DNA from: Oxyruncus cristatus
Lineage: Eukaryota; Chordata; Aves; Passeriformes; Cotingidae
NCBI GenBank assembly: GCA_013399855.1
Contig: VXAY01002204.1
Coordinates: 496,001 to 560,000 of the forward strand
Direction: 5' to 3'
DNA length: 64,000 nucleotides
The notes under the pieces are model-generated. The model saw only the letters and a program-made list of their open reading frames with translations, was not told where the DNA came from and did no database searches. The position numbers and the translations under genes were made by a program. Every line of letters starts with the position of its first letter. The stretch's first letter is position 1. This document shows positions 48,846 through 61,256 of the stretch, piece after piece.

Positions 48846-50442
48846 CTGCCAAGGGGAACCTGATTGTTCAGCAAGGCCAAAATTCAATGTCTTGCGGCAT
48901 TTTCCTTTAGATTCTGCCAACTCCGTTCGTTTGTCATGGTCAGCATTTGAAGTATCTTTAATGAACCACAAACAGCACAAGGTAAATTCTGTTTTCTTCA
49001 TGTAGTGTTGTGAACTACTGATATTTTTCTTGTTGTTCAGTTTCCTGCATCATCAGGAATGCTGTGGATATTTTATGTATTAGAGATCCACTTCATGACA
49101 TCTCAGACCTTTGAAAGACTTTAAATCTAGTAAATCAATTCTATTATAAAATGGGAAAGGGTTTGCTGTTTGTTTTTTGGATTTGGGTTGGGGTTTGGGT
49201 TGGTTTTCTTTTTCAGAATGGCAATTGCATATTTGATGAAATAATAGTTAGTGACAGGTATCTCAAAGTAATTCCTACATTATTTTTTTCCTATAGTGCT
49301 CCTGCATTACACCGATTGACAGATGGGTGCCAAGATCAATTAAATGCCATATATGCTTGTGGCAAGGTTAAAAATTTTACACATATAAATGCTTTTAAAA
49401 GTGACAAGATTAAATCCACAGTCTTTTACGCCACTGTCTGTCAAAATTACAGTTCACAGCTATATCCTTGTGGACTAATTTCTTTTCAATTAATTTTTAA
49501 ACTGAGCATGACCTGAAATAATTGGAAATAACTGATAGGCTGAGGGCTGTGTGAAATATAGGCATTTCATTAAGAAGCAAAGCAGACTTTGTATTCTAAT
49601 ATCCATACCAAACAGATTTTAAAAGAGAGAATACTTATATTCTCAAGAATCATTGTGCAACAGCTATCCAGAAGAAAAACATGTAATAAACTTATACAGA
49701 AATAAAAAGTCAAAATCTCGCTCTGTCAAGACTAGGTAATTGTCAAGACTAGACACATTAATGTACAAACAGATCTTTCCCCTTTACTTTATACAGGAGG
49801 AATCATGCCAAAAAAAGGAACTGCCAACTCTAAACAAGGTACACATGTTCTTTTTATTTGCCTTTTCTAAATTAAAAGATTTCACAATTAACATGAATTC
49901 AATAACACAGGAAAACTAGGGCTGTACGACTGATTTATCTGATGGATTCTTACTTCTGACTGCCAAATGAAGTCTCAGGCTCCTGAGGGCTCTGGATGAC
50001 ACCACTGCCAGCAGCTTGCAAAGGGTCTCTTTAGCTGTAGGGATGAGCTGAAGGAGGGAAACTCATTTCCAAGAGAAGCCATATATAAAAGACTCTTTTT
50101 CTCTGAGAAAGAAAAATGGTCAGCCAGGTTGTGCCATTTAAGGATGCAAAGTTTTAATCTAAATACTCAGAGCTGCTTCTTTCTCTATGTTGTTGGTTTT
50201 CCTCCCTGCTAAGAGGATAAAATTCAACTCATCTTTTTAATTTGAGGGAGCAAAAGTTAATTGGAGCAACTGAATGTGAATAATAATCTGAATCTATTAT
50301 GTTAATATGTTTGTTGTTTTTATGCTCATCTACCTTTTTTTCTACAGCTCAGGAAATAAAATCAAAATTTCACATTTGGGGTTTCCAACTTCATTGTTTC
50401 ACTAATTTTTCAGTGAATTTATAGTTTTCAGCGGATTTCCAT

Positions 50443-50459
50443 AAAAAAAAAAAAAAAAA
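50443..50459. repeat. A17 homopolymer
   Basis: Run of 17 A followed by TCCCAC and a further A7; no retroposed body recognised. Confidence 0.9.
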
Positions 50460-52292
50460 TCCCACAAAAAAACAGACTGACCAGGATAGTAAGAAAGATA
50501 CACTGTAATATTGAAAGTTAAAAAATATAGATTCTTTTTTAATTTACTAAGAAAATGTTCTTTAAGATCTTTAATTACATATGGTACATCAAGACCAGGT
50601 TCAGCATGTGTCTTCAATTAATCTATCACTCAGTGTGCCAAAGCAGTAGGATATGAGTTTGGAGTTACTCCTTCACAAATAACAGTTATTTGGCAAATAG
50701 CATGTCCAGACATTTTCCCCCTGCTCTGGTGCCATAGACACTTAACAGTGTGTTCTGCTCTCCAGAACATTAAGTTTTGCTATCTGTCCTGAATATCAGT
50801 TTTCATTTGGGGAATGAAGGTCCCCTAGTATGCGCTTTTTCATCCAAAGTGAAATTATTTCCCTGTTATGTTCCTTTTAGTTGAGAATACAGACATTGAT
50901 GGTTACTCTTTGTCCCATTACATAAAATCCTTATGCTGGAATAGTATAACAAAATCTAGGAAAAGTATGCAAAAGCCTAAGCTTTGTTTCTGTATCTTTA
51001 TATTTCTGCTGAAATGTGTCCTAGTTTTGTATCCATTAATAGAAATTCATGTTTGTAAAGCAATAACTTGAAAATGCTTCCTCCTCATGACCCAAAAATT
51101 ATTCCAGAAAGTAATAAACTCGCACACCAAAAGACTATTTTTATGAGTCCAATAAATTGATTTCACCTTGTCAATTCTGTTATTATCCTAAAATGTGATG
51201 TAAGTGTTAGAGTGATATGAACTAAATATAATACCCACTTATTTACAGTGCTAGGTAAGGATGGACTCCTTGAAATAAATAATGAATTGAAGTTGCACAG
51301 CCATGAAAGTAGTTTAGAAAAAAGCTTGTGGCTCTCTGAATTACACAAGAGCTAATCTCCCAGTGCCACTGGAATCATGCTGTGTTTCTAGCTGTGGGTT
51401 AAATGGTGCTTTCCAAAGTCCCAGCTCCCAGATACTCGCCCTAGTCCCAGAGAGCTGCACACTGAGCCAAGGCCTGAGTCCTACATGTCCCTATAGGTGC
51501 TCATCCAGTGAAGACCTGAACATGTATGGAGGGGCTTACAGCTTCCTGGATGGGATGTATTTGGGGAACACAGCACAAGGCACTCTCATCCAGCAGTTCA
51601 GACACAGACCTAGAGTCCGAAATATGAAATACACTGGAGTAGAAGTTTTGAGGTGGTCTCTGCACAGCTCTGCTACACTCTCTTTCATAAAATTACAGAA
51701 TAAGAGCCAAAAGGTTATTCTTGCCCTGTGACAATGCCAAGTAGCAAAACTTTATTCTTATTTTCTTGTGGTTTTCTCCTTCTTTGTTGGTTGGACTTGC
51801 ACACAGCTCAGTTACTGCAAATGATAGTTCTGTTCCAGCTTCTGCTATTTATTTATAAATCACACACAGACTAATAAGGTTATTTAATCTCAGGAAGACT
51901 CATTCTTGGATGGTATTGATGAAAAAATTTCAAATTAATGTTACAATAATCAATAAAAACAAATGAGAATCAGTATACGACTAGTGTCATGGATGTGAGA
52001 AACTAGAGACTTACACTCTGACTCCGGTAGTGATAACTTCTTGCAAATTAATTTATTTAGAGGGAGGAATGTCTATAATTCTTCATGCTTCATTATACTG
52101 ACAAGTGTACATGACCTACCACTATAATTTGGAAGTGAGCATGATGTCATTTTAATGAAACATCAAGCAGGGTAATTCAGAAGGAAATGCCTACTATAAA
52201 AGCTATTAAATAATACTTAGCAATTATGGAGTGATTTTCTACTTCAAAGCCCTTCATAAACAGTCACTAATGAATTTGCATAACCTTTCTGT

Positions 52293-52346
52293 GAGGAGGA
52301 GGAGGAGGAGAAGGAGGAGAAGAAGAAGGGGGAGGAGGAGGAGGAA
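52293..52346 (+). repeat. (GGA)n/(GAA)n microsatellite
   Basis: About 54 bases of pure purine made of GGA, GAA and a G5 patch. It forces a poly-arginine run in one plus-strand frame, which is not a gene. Confidence 0.95.
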
Positions 52347-52890
52347 TATCATTGTTCCCTTCTGCAGGCACAGAATTCAGAAACAATCTGCCCAAGACCG
52401 CAGAGGCCATGAACATCAAAGCCCAGATCAGAACTCAGGACTTGATGACAAGCAGACATATGGCTAGGTCATTACATCAGGCTCCCAGCCTAGACTGGGC
52501 CTTTAAAAAGTCCTTAATTCCTTTAAATAAAGGTTAGTATTGATAGCTCAGACTCACTTATACAAAGTCTGTGCACAGTCCAGGTTATTTTGTTGTCTTG
52601 GCATATGGCTCTTTAGGCTAGGATCTAACACTGTGCTGCCCCATGACCTGCAAGCCCGCAGCCTCAGGTCTCCTTACAGAAGAGTACCAAGGTAAATGGT
52701 AAGCACCATGGCCTCATCCTGGTAGACTGTCAAAATGCAAACTTATATGTGCACCCAGACCCAGAGCTCTGGAAAAGCTCCTGCTTCGCCCAGTTTAGAC
52801 ATCCTGTTCATAACATCCCCTATCCTGCCTCAAGCTGTCTGCAGTACGGTAAAGAATGAATGTTGTAGCTGCTTAAATCTCCTGGGGTCT

Positions 52891-53175
52891 CACAGAATCA
52901 CAGAATGGGTAAGGTTGTAAGGGACCACAGAGGGTCATCTGGTCAACCCCACTGATCAGCAGGGTCATCCTAGAGCACATGGCACAGGATTGAGTCTAGA
53001 CAGTTCCTGAATATCTCCGGTAAGAGACTTCACAACCTCTCTGGGCAACCTGTTCCAGTGTGTGGTCACACACACAGTAGATAAGTTCTTTCTCATACTC
53101 AGGTGGAACTCCCTGTTCATCAGTTTCTGCCCACTGGCTCTTGTCCTTCTTTCTAAAAACCTTGAGATCTGCCTC
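52891..53175 (-). mobile_element. CR1 LINE 3' end
   Basis: Minus-strand CR1. The low-coordinate end CACAGAATCACAGAATGG is the reverse complement of the CR1 terminal octamers in the TTCTGTGATTCTGTG form. TAAGGTTGTAAGGGACCACA, then TCATCTGGTCAACC, GTAAGAGACTTCACAACCTC and TGGGCAACCTGTTCCAGTGT follow. Similarity fades near 53170. This subfamily differs in its octamer (TTCTGTG) from the copies at 13, 40, 47 and 63 kb (TTCTATG). Confidence 0.92.
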
Positions 53176-56100
53176 TATTTGGAAAACAAATAAAACAAAA
53201 CAAAACAAACAAAACATTTTATTTGGACAGTTCACTGAGAAAAAAACCCCACAACATTATTAACTGTAATTTAGTCCAAACATTTTTGAGGAAAAGTAAG
53301 TTTGGGTGCCACTGATAACTTTCAGATATTTCTATACATTAGTTATCACCTTAGTTTTGTGCATATTCCTTGCACAGTGGTGAAAGAGACCATGTTTAGG
53401 ACATAAGTCCCAGTAACGGCAACCATTGTTCCAGACAGTCACCCAAACAGGAACTAGGATAAATTTTGTAGAAATACTGAAAGCAGACTATTTCTTATAT
53501 ACATATAAACAGATATATAAAAATACCAATTAAAAACCACACAGTAAACTTAGGATCATTTCCTTTCTCCTCCAGTCCATCGTAACGCTTACTAAGAGTT
53601 CAGATCCATCTAAAAACATCGTTTTATTACAAGTTTGAGAACTGAGTAAAATTTTAGACAGAATTTATTTACACTTCGAAGATTTTAATCTTAACTTCAA
53701 TATAATCAACATCAAGAAATTGCAGGAGAACTGCTGGAAATAAGGTGTGCTTTTTTATTTGAAGGAAATGCTACACTGATTTAATGGCGAGTTCTCACAG
53801 TGAAAAATCTGTCATTCTTTGGATCATATGTGAAAACCGTATGGATGCAATGTGTTGTAACACACATTTGTATGTTATTTTGTGAGGTATTCTGACTACA
53901 TATGTAGCAGAGAAGTAAGTATTTAATAACTCACCCATTAGCTGTCTCTTTACAAGAATAATGTAAATTAAATGGACAGGAATAATGTATTTTAAGTGCT
54001 TTTGGAACTATTTTCTGTGTGAATGCTTGCCTAAGTATTATTATCTTTCCCTAAAACTTGCCTTCGTTCTAGTGAAATCTAAACTGGATGGTCCTGGAGC
54101 AGCTCTATAGCTCATCTGCCTCTCCAGATGTACCCTTACAAGCTGCTGGAACTCATCTCCCCCACTGAAGCCCTGAATAAACAAGCTGGAGAGGGCTCAC
54201 AGCATGACTCCACAATGAAATGTTTGACTAGGGTTAGGACATCTGGGAAGAGTTTGGGGACAGCTTCAGGTCTGGAACTATGTATTTGAACTAGAATAAT
54301 TTTGTTTGGCACTTTTGGTCTTCATTTGAACTTTGCTTTCTGCCAGCTGGGTAAATTTACTCATGGCTGGGTTGTACTGTGGCGTCTGTGGTTTGCAGAT
54401 GTATGTTATTCTCCATCCTTTGTCACTGACACACCCTGTATTGTCTTCTTCACTTGAAGATTCTGTATGGCTCAGCTTTTTGTTAAGCTTGAAAGCATTT
54501 TGAAATATAGCCTTCATTTTCATAACGTAACATTTACATGCAGAGGCAAGTATTAATTGTTATTTATGCTAAACTATTTCAGGTTCTGGACCATCTAAAT
54601 TTTATTAGTTTCCTAATTTTATTAGATTTTCTAAAATTTCATAAAACCAAGAGACAACTCTTCTGATTCTCTTGACTGGACTGTTTCCATTTTCTCAAAA
54701 TCTTGTTCCTAAAAGTGAATTATAAATAGAATTTTTTTGTTTATAATCCATTTTAACTGTATTTTTAATGTAGCAGTAGAAATCAAACCAGAGGCAAATA
54801 AGTTTGGAGGAACCTAGGAAAGGAAACAACCTGCATCTAATTTTCCTTTCACTTAATTGCATTTTATAGCACTAAAATGGAACTCCCTTTGTTTTTCACA
54901 AGACTAAGAAAAGGAGAAAATTATGTATCTGTATAATTAAAAAATGAACAGTGACTTATCTATAACTTGACCAGTGAGTTTGATGGTCGAAGGAAATTAC
55001 GGGCAAACCTAAATATATTCATCAAATTCTAGACCCTCAAAGGCATTGAGAATAATAGAAATTGGACTCTAAAACATTTGAGGAGCTGAGGACAATGGTA
55101 TACAAAATGTAACTTTAAGTTAGACTGATACAAAATTGACAAAAATTCAAGATTCTCTTTAAAAATATATGATTGTAGCAATAAATTGCCAAAAGTAGAA
55201 TATTTGAACAATAATAGACTTTTGAAATCAGACATAATGTCAGCATTTTCTCTCTATTGACCTTTGCAAGATTACTTCCACTTTACAATAATAAAAATAA
55301 GAAGAGAATCTGCCCATACAAGCACGCTATCATTTAGGTGAAAAAGTTAATTTCTGGTTGGTCGTAGTGTATAAGACACCCACATCAAACTAACTTCTAT
55401 TGCATACAATATTTTCCATTGTTTTGCAGAAAACAAACACAGGGACATTTGTAGTGAACATTTGTCCTTGGCGCAAATATATTGAAGTCAGTAGTAATAA
55501 AAAGTAAACATTCACTACTGAACCAATTTATATTAGACAACTTTTATAGTCCACAGAATGTCTGGGACTATATTGCAGGGTGGGATTTACCTCATCCCAG
55601 TGATTCATAGGAATCTCATTGAAGACCTCTGAAATTAAATCAGATGTATCCCAACCTCGGAGTCACAGACTATGGTCTGCTTTGGATCAAGACCATCTGC
55701 AGAAGGGCAAGTGGAAAACTCTCTCTTATGACTGTAAAACTGTGTGAGAGTTCACAACTGTGAAAATTTAAGAACAGCTGAGGGAATAACAGCAGAGTGC
55801 TGCAGATAACTCACGTACACCACTGGCAATTTTTTTTATTCGACATCTATATTAATCATGAATGCCCAGTGCACCCTTGCTTATTGGAACACCTCAGGTG
55901 CTAAGTTAAAATCCAGTGAGGCAAACACTAACCATGCCCAGCTTGTGATATTCACAGAGTCATAATTCAAATGTATCTCACTCAAAGCACTTTTCTTGCT
56001 CTCACATCATTCCAAGTTACCAGAACACTTCCATAATTTGTCAAGCATATATTTTTGCACACTGTTCAGCAGAACTGTCTTTACTCAAAACATTAGACAG

Positions 56101-59100
56101 AACTTTCTGTTTCCCAGAACTCAGCTCTGGAAAATTTCATATCCAAAAATAATAGTTTCAGACATATAAAACATTGTTGTGGTAAGAATTACTATTCCAT
56201 CTTAGGTGTAGAGGACATGGGAAATTGCAGCCAGCACACCAAGAGCCTACCTGAGAGAAAATTTAGAAGCTTAAAAGCATCTTGCAATTAAGATAGTGGT
56301 TCAGCATGTCCTTTTTCCCACACTACCCATATAGATAAGTCTCATATAATGTTTAAAGTCTGATGAATACTTCTATGTTGTGACTCTGCTCAGAGAAGGC
56401 TGTAAAGTAAGATATGCCACCAGTGGTTTTTGTTTAAGTGTCTAATGGCCAGAATAGTCCCTCAGGAGACGGGGGAGGCATAGCTCTAGACCTCTGTCCC
56501 ACTGAGGAGGATTACATTTCCATCTCCCTAGGGACCACCATAACTACAAAACCACAGGGCCTCCCAACCAAGATCATTTTTTCCATCTTTCTCTTCAGTG
56601 GAGAGATGTTCAGCCTGTGCTAGAGCAGGTACCAAACACAAAGCAATAGAATAAATCTTGTTTGCGTGGAGCAGATGGGTTTAGAAATTTAGGTAGGAGC
56701 TCCAGAAGCATCCTTCCAAATTCTCCCCTGCGCAAAGTGTCCCCCAAAAGCAATATCCTGATTTTTCCTAGTTACTCTTTGTGGTTTTGTGTAGCTTCAC
56801 ATACATACGTCCATTCAGGATAACAGGAATAGCCCATAACAAAAGATGCCTAGATACTGAAGATTTGCCCAACATTTATTTATTATCATTATTAAAATTA
56901 TAGTAATTACAATCAAGTATTTCAAAAGTTTGAGAAAATTTGTTTAGCACATGGCCACTCACTGTTAATGAAGCAGTCTATAAATATCTTTTGTGGTACC
57001 AGAAGTAAGTTAAAAACATGGTTTTTCTTTTCTTTTAAGGGAATAAAATGGTCAGCAACAAAAGAATCTGTGTTTTAAAACTCATGTCGTTTTACCAAAA
57101 TCTGCATGGTCTTTTTAAATGAAAATATACCAAATTTTTTTTTGTTTTGTTTTGGGAAAGAAAAGCTACTATTCAATATTAATTAAAAATACAATTAAAA
57201 TGTTCTCTTAATCCACTTTATAGTTTTATTCTTAAATATATCCCCACAGGTCAGTATGTCCCCATGTAAAAATCAGTCACTCAAGTGTGCCTGTTTTTCC
57301 CAGATTAATTATACTGGCATTTGATATTTACATGGATCCTTCTCTCTTCAGAGATTTAAAGTAATTTCAAAGGACACTGTCAAGCATATCTACAATGAAC
57401 TCCAAGGCCTAACTACCCAGAACATTTCTGATCTCCTTGGGAACTGGAAAAAAATTAATTTTACTTAAATGGATGTTTATGCTTGCAGAAAGATAACAGA
57501 TTTATTTTTTTTTTCATATTAATTTTCAGGTTTAAGACTGATGTCTTAATCATCTCCAGTTTGCAATGGACTTAAAAGGAGAAAACTCAGTCTAAAATTC
57601 CAGACTGACACAGCCACAAGTTAGAAAATCGTAGATTTCTGAAATTTCTGATTTATTAAGAAGAATTAATGTTTGGATTATGTTAATAGATGTTTCTTTG
57701 GAAATGTTAAGTTTCTTATTTTTTTGTGAGGCATCAGAAGGAAAGTGATGCTTTCTTGAATTCTCTATTTGTGTTAGTTTGGATTTATAGCTGCAGATCT
57801 GGGCACTGATGAGTGAAATGCCTGTCAGGGCACATTGAAGGGAACTCTGTATAAGATGATGTGTTGACCATCACAGAATCTCTGCAAGGGTTTTTAAAAA
57901 TCAGCTCATTATTATGATTGCTTATGTAGCCTTGAAAATGCGGTCAAAGTGTAGCAGTTAAAGTGGTATCTCCAGAAGTTTGCAGAGCATAAGTATCCTA
58001 TTACTTTCAATAAGTACTGTCTCTATGATCGTATATGCAGGGACTCATGATAGCCCACTGATCCATAGGTATTGGATGTAAAACCTCACAAGACAATTAC
58101 GGAAAAGAAACTTTAGTTTATATTTGACTATTTTATAAACTGAAACCTCCTCCTGCCATATACTAACCTGCTGTGGTGGTTGGTACATTTTATTTCATCA
58201 GTAGTTGCTATTTCTTAAGAGTAAATTCCTGAAAAAAGTACTTTTTTTAAGTGAGCATAAACAAGAGCTATAACTAAACAAAAACTTCATATGAAATCCA
58301 ATGCTATTGCATTAATGATTCCTTCATCTTTAATGAGGAATAAATAGATCCCAAGTTACAATTGTTTTCAAAATGTTTAATGATTTTCTGTGAATCCTCA
58401 GTGAGTTCAACACAAGGAGTGAAAGTCAAAATGAAACATAAAATGGCTGAAAGACCTGGTGTCATAGTGCAATACGTAAGCAGAAATAATTTACTTATAG
58501 ATAAAACTCACTTTTTTCCAACAAATTATCAATTCTAAGTTGATGTTCCCATTGCCTTTTTTATAATGGCAAAATTTGTTTTAAAATATATTAATTTATT
58601 CAAATATTTATTGTTTATGTTAAGACAGCCTTAATGTTTTACAAGCCAACTTAGCATTAGTCTTCAAATTAATAGCAAATGGGTGCACTTATTATGTTAA
58701 TTTTAATCTCCTTTCATTTTCCTAGAAATATATTTTGCCATACAGGCAAAATGTTATAATAGTTACCAACATTTTTTACCTTTTTTAAAATTTTCCTGGA
58801 ATACCTATTTTAAACTTTATTATGTCAGTAGGACAATCTTACATTATTTTGTGTACTTAAGTATATAATAAATATTTTTGATTTATAGAATATCCTTATC
58901 AGACAAAAATCCTTACTGCACTCACAAGGAATGTGTTATAAATGATGCTTGGAACTGTCAAGGGAACAAGTTTTTATTTTAAGAAGATATGGTACTATTG
59001 AAACCTTTTTTCCCATTTTCTTTTTCCTTTTTTTTTTTTTCTTGTGCACCAACTAGACAACTAGACTTCTAAGAATTGCTGTCTTTGAAGCACTCCTCTG

Positions 59101-59939
59101 CCATCTTCCCCCATGTTGGTCTAAAATAAAGAATGAAAAAAAACTTTTCTCACTGCTACTGGAGCACTTTCTTCTAGTACTTTCATAATATTCCTGTCAC
59201 CAAATTACAGAAAATATCAGACAAATCCCTAGTAAACAGTTTCCATGAACCTATGCTACTAATTTTCACTGTATCTTAAAACTTATCTACAAAACTCTGA
59301 AACCAGTCACTACTTCACAAAATGGCAAACAACAACAGGAGGCTGTTGTAAAATAGGGAGATAATCTGTTTTCTAGCTATTTTTTAAGACATGGTGTGTT
59401 TCCCTCTCTTGATACTAGAAGAGTTAAAACTAGTAGAGTTTCCTCTGCTTTGAAACATTTGTTCCCAACTTTCTGATTGATTTAGTCAACTATATTTCGT
59501 TCTCAAATTTTGGTAAGTAGCCATGAATCTGGTTTCAACTGAGTGTCCCAAAGGGATAGCATTTGGGAAATCATTTATTCTTCTGAGGTGAATATGCCCC
59601 ATGGATGTCATAACCCTATTGTACTTTCAGTACAGTACTTGCACCTTACAGTACTTTCAGTTTGGCTTTTTACGGGAAATGGTTTTATGAGAAGAGAGAC
59701 CATCTTCTATACCGAACACAATGGTTTGATTTTGTGATTTATCCTTTTGTCTAATGTGTCCTAAGTTATGTCTCTTTTTAGTTATTACAACAAAAACAGT
59801 TTAAGGAGACTGATTGCTTTTTAGAAGAGCAAGATTTCCATTAGTTTTTATATAATAGTTGTCTGTCATGTGTTTACTCTGGATTAGTTTTTTCAAACTC
59901 TTTACACAAGTGCTTTACACAAGATGAGAGAAGTTTTAT
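53176..59939. other. Long AT-rich stretch, no gene seen
   Basis: About 6.8 kb with no recognised exon or repeat family. Starts with a short AAAAC repeat (53187-53216) next to the CR1. T13 at 59028-59040. Small duplications near 59624-59660 (GTACTTTCAGT twice) and 59900-59925 (CTTTACACAAG twice). Confidence 0.5.
53187..53216. repeat. (AAAAC)n simple repeat
   Basis: ATAAAACAAAACAAAACAAA followed by CAAAAC, beginning about a dozen bases beyond the CR1 boundary. Confidence 0.85.
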
Positions 59940-59978
59940 ATAGACAAAAGAGACTTGATGTGGGGGAATAATATTAAA

Positions 59979-59984
59979 TTTATT
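59979..59984 (-). terminator. LTR polyadenylation signal AATAAA
   Basis: AATAAA on the minus strand at the distal end of the LTR, followed by TTTAATATTATTCCCCCACA and a T-rich stretch. Confidence 0.5.
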
Positions 59985-60439
59985 ACTAGCAGGATAAAAA
60001 CTAAAGACTAATATATACAACAATTCTAACCAGGTTTTCGTATGAAGAAAATTTTATGTATTACAAAATTACCCCTCCCCCCCGTATCAGTCCAGGAGGA
60101 GAAAAGTCTTTTCTCTACTTTCAGGGTTTACAGTTCCTCTAAATCAAATTTGCAGCACTTAAAAGTTTTCTTCTATTATCTCTAGGGTGACAGCTCCCAT
60201 CGGCTGTAGCTGGAGATCCCTCTCTCTCTCTTACTCTCTGCTGCACATCGACCTCAGGACTGTCCCTGCTCCTCCCTGCCGGGCCAGGACCGGAGGCTGG
60301 GGGGTACTCGGGCCCTGTGAGGTCCTCCATGGGCTGCAAGGGGACAACTTGCTGCACCAGGGTCTTCACCACTGTTACACGAGATAATGGCATCGAGTCC
60401 ATCCCCTGTTTCTTGTGGGGTCCCTTCTCACGGGAGACA

Positions 60440-60723
60440 GCCTTGGATGAGCTTCTCCAACATGAGTCTACCCTTGGACAACAGTTCTTCCATATTCCGC
60501 TGTCCTTTAGGGTCACAAATGAATTACATCAGCATAAATCCCTCACTGGGATCACAAGTCTTACCCGGGACACTTACTCCAGCATAAGTTTCTCTCTCCA
60601 AGGGCCACAGGTTTCCAGCCAGACCCTGTTTTATCTTAAGCCTCCCATGGAGTTACAGCTTCCTCCATGCACTTCTCTATTCCAGCACAGGTTCCCTTTG
60701 GGTGGAGGGGCTCGGGACAGATG
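60440..60723. repeat. Degenerate tandem array (units of about 45-50 bases) inside the LTR
   Basis: Repeating blocks of the type CTCCAACATGAGTC..., CAGCATAAATCCCTCACTGG..GATCACAAGTC, CCAGCATAAGTTTCTCTCTC..GGCCACAGGTTTCC and TCCAGCACAGGTTCCCTTTG recur about every 45-50 bases, each followed by a 'GG-TCACA-GT' block. Roughly five units are visible before the N run, and the array may continue into it. Confidence 0.65.
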
Positions 60724-61073
60724 NNNNNNNNNNNNNNNNNNNNNNNNNNNNNNNNNNNNNNNNNNNNNNNNNNNNNNNNNNNNNNNNNNNNNNNNNNNNN
60801 NNNNNNNNNNNNNNNNNNNNNNNNNNNNNNNNNNNNNNNNNNNNNNNNNNNNNNNNNNNNNNNNNNNNNNNNNNNNNNNNNNNNNNNNNNNNNNNNNNNN
60901 NNNNNNNNNNNNNNNNNNNNNNNNNNNNNNNNNNNNNNNNNNNNNNNNNNNNNNNNNNNNNNNNNNNNNNNNNNNNNNNNNNNNNNNNNNNNNNNNNNNN
61001 NNNNNNNNNNNNNNNNNNNNNNNNNNNNNNNNNNNNNNNNNNNNNNNNNNNNNNNNNNNNNNNNNNNNNNNNN
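60724..61073. other. Assembly gap (350 N)
   Basis: A run of N of exactly 350 bases replaces the middle of the LTR. Its true length is unknown. The gap directly adjoins the tandem array, a usual cause of short-read assembly failure. Confidence 0.99.
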
Positions 61074-61130
61074 CTCCGCTCTCCTCCGGGCTGGAATTTC
61101 CTCTGCGCAATTCATCTTCTCTTCTGTTTT

Positions 61131-61140
61131 CTTAAATATG
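61131..61140 (-). promoter_or_regulatory. LTR TATA element
   Basis: CATATTTAAG on the minus strand, about 31 bases after an AGCCAATCAG CCAAT box at 61171-61175. Confidence 0.6.
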
Positions 61141-61256
61141 TCATTCGCAGAGGCGTTACTAAAACTTCTGATTGGCTTTGCTCCAGAAATCTACCTGGAA
61201 TTAACTATTTTCAACCCAGGGGCTGTGTGGGGGTAGAGGCTGGTAAGCCCATGACA

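Larger units (their letters stand above)
47788..52890. other. AT-rich stretch, no gene seen
   Basis: Contains a 19-base tandem duplication (48808-48845), an A17 run (50443-50459) and the GGA/GAA microsatellite (52293-52346). Frames of 121 codons (49151-49516) and 122 codons (51363-51731) show no domain and are not called. Confidence 0.5.
59940..61256 (-). mobile_element. Endogenous retrovirus LTR with internal tandem array, minus strand, interrupted by assembly gap
   Basis: On the minus strand the order is that of an LTR. A TGTCATGGGCTTACCAGCC start lies at 61256. A U3 holds AGCCAATCAG (CCAAT box at 61171-61175). ACATATTTAAGAAAAC is the TATA element (61131-61140). A GC-rich body contains a degenerate repeat array, and AATAAA follows at 59979-59984. 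The 3' boundary near 59940-59960 is uncertain, because I found no convincing terminal CA plus target duplication. Promoter and array style resemble common avian ERV LTRs known to me by sequence, but I give no family name. No viral genes adjoin. The minus-strand 125-codon frame (60139-60516) and the plus-strand 272-codon frame that runs through the N block come from the array and gap and are not genes. Confidence 0.75.

Noticed and set aside
49151..49516. Plus-strand 121-codon frame, with a telomere-like TTGGG patch at its start
   Set aside because: The patch has only three runs of three or more G and no repeat array, so it is not an interstitial telomere. The frame has no domain.
51363..51731. 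Plus-strand 122-codon frame
   Set aside because: No domain or conserved pattern, and no splice-site context that stands out.
52231..52467. Plus-strand frame with a poly-arginine run
   Set aside because: The arginines come from the GGA microsatellite.
60139..60516. Minus-strand 125-codon frame in the LTR
   Set aside because: It lies inside the transcribed part of an LTR in low-complexity GC-rich repeat sequence. Such frames are often predicted as hypothetical proteins in birds, but nothing here supports translation.
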